From Azolla pinnata (taxonomy: Eukaryota; Streptophyta; Polypodiopsida; Salviniales; Salviniaceae), in assembly GCA_037176905.1 (NCBI GenBank), contig JBBBWG010026480.1, forward strand, positions 1-64,000: a stretch of 64,000 nucleotides of DNA, given 5' to 3'. This document shows positions 60,742 through 64,000 of the stretch, in pieces. Both the position numbers and the translations under genes were made by a program. Numbering within the stretch: the first letter of the stretch is position 1; each line of letters opens with the position of its first letter. The notes under the pieces were generated by a model that was not told the origin of the DNA, ran no database searches, and was given only the letters and a program-made list of their open reading frames with translations.

Positions 60742-61512
60742 ACTTCCATCCATCCATCCATCCATCCATGCATGCATGCTGATAGATATGCATTCAACAC
60801 ACATATACATACATGCTTATGCTTCTTTGCACACATACATGCACACATTACTTGTCTACAAGGGTGCATGCATGCATGGACACACCTACATACATATACA
60901 TACATACATACATACACACATACATACATGCACACATACATACATACATACATACATACATACATACATACATAGATACACACTTCTTCTGCTCCTTGCT
61001 TTTGAAGGGCATGCACGCACGCACACATACATGCAAGCATACACAACATGTGTGCATGCATTCATGCATATACACATGCCTGCAAGCATGCATGCGTGCA
61101 TGCGCACCCATGCATACGCATGCATGTGTACACATATCTTCTGCTTCTTTAGCTTTTGAAGGGCATGCATACATACATGCAGACACATGCACGCACATCA
61201 TACATAAAATGCACACAGACATGCATGCATGCATGCATACACGCTTGCACGCACACATACATACGCACATACACATGCACCCATACATGCCTACACACAT
61301 GCATGCACGCACACATACATACACACATACACATGCACCCATACATGCCTACACACATGTATGCACGCACACATGCATGCACACATACATGCATACACAT
61401 ACGTACACACAGATATACATACATACATACATGCATGCATACACATACATACATACATACATACATGCATACATACATACATACATACATGCATACATGC
61501 ACTCACACAGGC
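60742..61512. repeat. CATA/CATG tetranucleotide satellite
   Basis: About 770 bases of TACATACATGCA-type sequence with variants CACA and CACG. Two interspersed anchors (CTTCTGCT...TTTTGAAGGGCATGCA) at about 60984 and 61138 are 154 bases apart, and a ~56-base unit with CATGCACCCATACATGCCTA repeats at about 61275 and 61333. Frames of up to 260 residues on both strands are repeat by-products (His/Thr or Cys/Met/Val). Confidence 0.95.
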
Positions 61513-63097
61513 TCACCTACCCTTCTCTCTGTGACACAGTTTCTTCTTCTTCTTCTTCTTCTTCTTCTTCTTCCTCAGAGACGCCATTTCTGTAGCTTTG
61601 AAACGTTCAATTCCCTCTTCTCGCTTCTCACCTTTCCATTCTCTCTCTCTCTCTCTCTCTCTTTCCCCTTCTTCCCTGTGCTGATAATCCCCTTTCCATC
61701 TCCCGGAGCTCCAGCGACAATTCCTTGCACAAGACCCGGCAATTCCTTGAAGCCACAATGGCGGCTTTCCTTCCCCTTTCTCCCTTCCCGACGGCTCAGA
61801 TCGAGCCCTGCCCGGAATCTCTGTCATTGATGGGGCCAACACTACGCCATTCCAAGGAAAAATAGTCCGTGTGCGGCTTTCTCTGAGGGCCAACATTGAT
61901 GGAGTCGGAGAGGAAGCTTCTCCATTTGCACTTGATTCACAGCTTCCTGGAGCTGCTTCATTTCCACCCTTATCCGGCCCAAAGGTCTTAGGGTTAGGGT
62001 CCAACGTTTTTGACCCATTTGGAGGATTCCCTCCTTTGATGGGCCATCAGAAGAATTCTCAGAGCTCTATTATCTGCGTCAATTTCTCTTTCTTGTCGTA
62101 ACAATATCAGGTACTTTGTCACCCGAGTATCTCTCTTCATTTGTGTATAATTTTTTTTTTGCTCTGCTCTGCTCTGTTGTTGACCTCCCAGTCGAAATTC
62201 AAGGTAATGAGCTCTGCTTTATCCCTCTTTTACACGGAGATTTGCATTTAGCGGCCCGAGTTTTTGAAAATTGAGCTAAACGGAATCTCTCTGTACATAG
62301 ACGAATGATCATTCATGTACATATATTCTGTCTTCTGCAAATCTTCAGCATCTCTTTTGACTTCTGCTTGAGAAAAATCAAGATTTTGTTCAGGTCCGAA
62401 ATTGCCTATCGAAGCTCAAAGTAAAATGTTTTGGGAGATTCTCCGAGGAGAATGTTGCTTGGTTTCATTGGGTTTGAGCTCCCTTATCATTGCATGAAAT
62501 ACTTGAAAGGGTGAGAAAACACTACTAATGTGTCTGGGAATTCAGCTAGAATTCGACCTTAAACCACCTGATTGAATTTTTCTTGATAAATTTCAATCTC
62601 AAATAGTCACACTGTTACTTGGAAAAATCGAATGGCCTTCCTCAACTTTTGCATTATTCATAGCATACTTATGTATCGGGACGTTTATCATCCAATAGGA
62701 GGCTCTCGTCGAATAGATTGAGAGAGCAGTGCATTTGTAAGTTTGATTGATCGCATTCATGCATCTCCATAGTAGTGATCAATAACACTATGAAAGTACT
62801 AAAAACTTACGTGGCATATATTATTACTCATGGCTTCTTTTGTCAGATCATAGTTCTCATACCTTTTGTGATTAGGTTTTAATGATGATGGGTCTTTTCC
62901 TCAAGGGTCATATGTGGCTGTCTATCTTCATGGACCCAAGGAAATATAGCTATTTCTTTCCCCTTGGGCTCATCACTTGTTTAGTGATGTAGACATCTGT
63001 AGTGCAATTTACTATTTGTTTTTTAAATAAATCTGTAACTACCCTATGCCTCTACATGAAATTTTCTTCTCACGGAAGGTTCTACATCTTGATGCAG
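61513..63097 (+). promoter_or_regulatory. Promoter and spliced leader of the Mei2-like gene
   Basis: Starts with a TTC run (61541-61575) and a CT run (61641-61662), the same leader pattern as other genes here. Possible donors follow ATATCAG at about 62110 and ATTCAAG at about 62203. An upstream frame at 61871-62101 (76 residues) could be a leader open frame or an alternative first coding exon. Which leader exons join to the exon at 63098 cannot be settled from sequence. Confidence 0.45.
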
Positions 63098-64000
63098 AAA
63101 CGTTATTAGGAGGGAAGATCAACATCACGAATGTCTTTGTACTGGTGATTCAGAAAGGAAAACCAAGGGCCTTATGGCTCCAGGGAGTGGTTTTCCTGTT
63201 AAAATATCTAAAGTTGCTGATGCAGATTGGTCTTATTGTGGAGATGAATGGACAAGGAAATCTTTGGTCAAGCTGGACTCTAGTAACAATGTCTCTGGTC
63301 TGGCGCAAAACACAAGCTTTTTGTCAGGTTCTTGGATAGCGTCTGATGAAGGGCCTGATGTTGGATATGCATCTCATGAACAATCCCCTTTTACACCATC
63401 TTCATTGATGGGTGGTATACAAAATGGGTATCATGGAAACCTTGAAGACAGATTATCATTGTTCTTGCAAGACAAATGTACGTCATTCATTTTCATTGCA
63501 ATCACTGTGCTTCTTTTGCTGTTTGCTGCATGTAGCTTGGATGATTTTTTTGTGACATTACTTTATACCTTGGTGGATGGAGCTTGGTGATTTTTTTGTA
63601 ACATGCATGTATCATGAGTAATCCCCACGACACAACCTCTTCATTTATGCTCTGTTTTAAAATCTTCCCCTTTTGTGTTGTCTTTCAGTATGTTTATCTG
63701 CTCCAGACACTAGCGCCCTTGGAGGGTCAAAGATTAATGTGCAATCGATCAAGAACCAACAGTTTGATTTGTCTAGGTTGGAGTGGCAGACTATTAGCAG
63801 TCTGCTTCCAAGTGATGATGAGTTCTTCTCGAGTGTAGTTACAGATCAGGACGGCACTAACACAGCTAACTTTGGAGGAGAGAATGAAGAGCTCGATCTT
63901 TTCAGTAGTGGAGGTGGTCTGGAGCTGGATGGCGATGCCCAGGATCTGAGCAGAGGCTTAAAGAAAGGTTTAGAATCCCTTCCTGGAGGTGGAACATGTT
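63098..64000 (+). CDS. Mei2-like (AML) RNA-binding protein, N-terminal exons, cut by window end
   Basis: Two coding exons seen: about 63098-63477 and 63689-64000 (continues beyond). The junction AAAT/GTACGT ... TTTCAG/TATG keeps the frame. The second exon carries the N-terminal hallmark of plant Mei2-like proteins: WQTISSLLPSDDEFFSSVV (family form AQTIGNLLPDDDDLLSGV), then NEELDLFSSGGGLELDGD (family form DEFDLFSSVGGMELDGD). The three RNA-recognition motifs, including the C-terminal Mei2 RRM, would lie beyond the window. Mei2-like proteins control meiosis and meristem development through RNA binding. The first exon opens in phase from an acceptor (GATGCAG) and contains an ATG at 63174; the true start may be that codon or lie in an earlier exon. 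Confidence 0.85.

Noticed and set aside
60742-61512. CRISPR-like array
   Set aside because: No constant repeat with unique spacers of fixed length; it is a eukaryotic tetranucleotide satellite.
60666-61595. Long His/Thr and Cys/Met/Val frames near 61 kb
   Set aside because: By-products of the CATA/CATG satellite; several frames and both strands are open at once.

Overview
This 64 kb window is nuclear DNA of a land plant. The evidence is plant-specific families (a U-box/ARM ligase of the SAUL1 type, PADRE/DUF4228, DUF641/GIL1, the plant calmodulin-binding C-terminal domain, a Mei2-like protein), GT-AG introns of 70-900 bp, and TTTAGGG-type telomere motifs. The lineage cannot be fixed from sequence alone. 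The wide spacing, heavy microsatellite load and serine-rich low-complexity proteins would fit a non-flowering plant, but that is a guess. Two runs of exactly 100 N (10070-10169, 36843-36942) are assembly gaps.

Layout. 0.8-5.7 kb (minus): a three-exon U-box/ARM-repeat E3 ligase. 5.7-8.8 kb: a divergent promoter region with microsatellites and a triplicated ~200-bp block. 8.8-10.8 kb (plus): a four-exon strictosidine-synthase-like protein. 11.8-26.8 kb (minus): a dual-cassette Ski2-like DExH helicase (ASCC3/DExH14 type) in about 46 short exons, one intron of which appears to be GC-AG. A 92-bp tandem repeat lies just upstream of its start. 27-32 kb: mostly non-coding, with AT-rich palindromic repeats and the probable leader of the next gene. 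32.1-34.8 kb (plus): a 914-residue calmodulin-binding protein with Asp, Glu and Ser runs. 35.5-36.8 kb (minus): a PADRE (DUF4228) protein with a myristoylation signal. 37-42 kb: intergenic, with a ~397-bp tandem duplication and a 27-bp minisatellite. 41.9-42.7 kb (minus): a two-exon gene for a small 119-residue protein. 43-53 kb: mostly non-coding, with one unrecognised and apparently frameshifted coding stretch, a broken fragment of mitochondrial pyruvate dehydrogenase E1-beta, a tRNA-derived SINE-like unit and a faint LTR-like remnant, and CATG-rich satellite. 53.3-54.9 kb (plus): an intronless-CDS DUF641/GIL1 protein. 55-60 kb: largely empty, with one small unrecognised minus-strand candidate gene. 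60.7-61.5 kb: a CATA/CATG tetranucleotide satellite. 61.5 kb to the end (plus): the leader and first coding exons of a Mei2-like RNA-binding protein, cut off by the window edge.

The genes look like unrelated housekeeping, signalling and developmental loci rather than a cluster. I see no biosynthetic cluster, defence island or other new multi-gene system. The most interesting items are the pyruvate dehydrogenase relic, the GC-AG intron and short N-terminus of the helicase, several recent tandem duplications placed in promoters or leaders, and recurrent TTC/GAA and GAT trinucleotide tracts in leaders and coding sequence.
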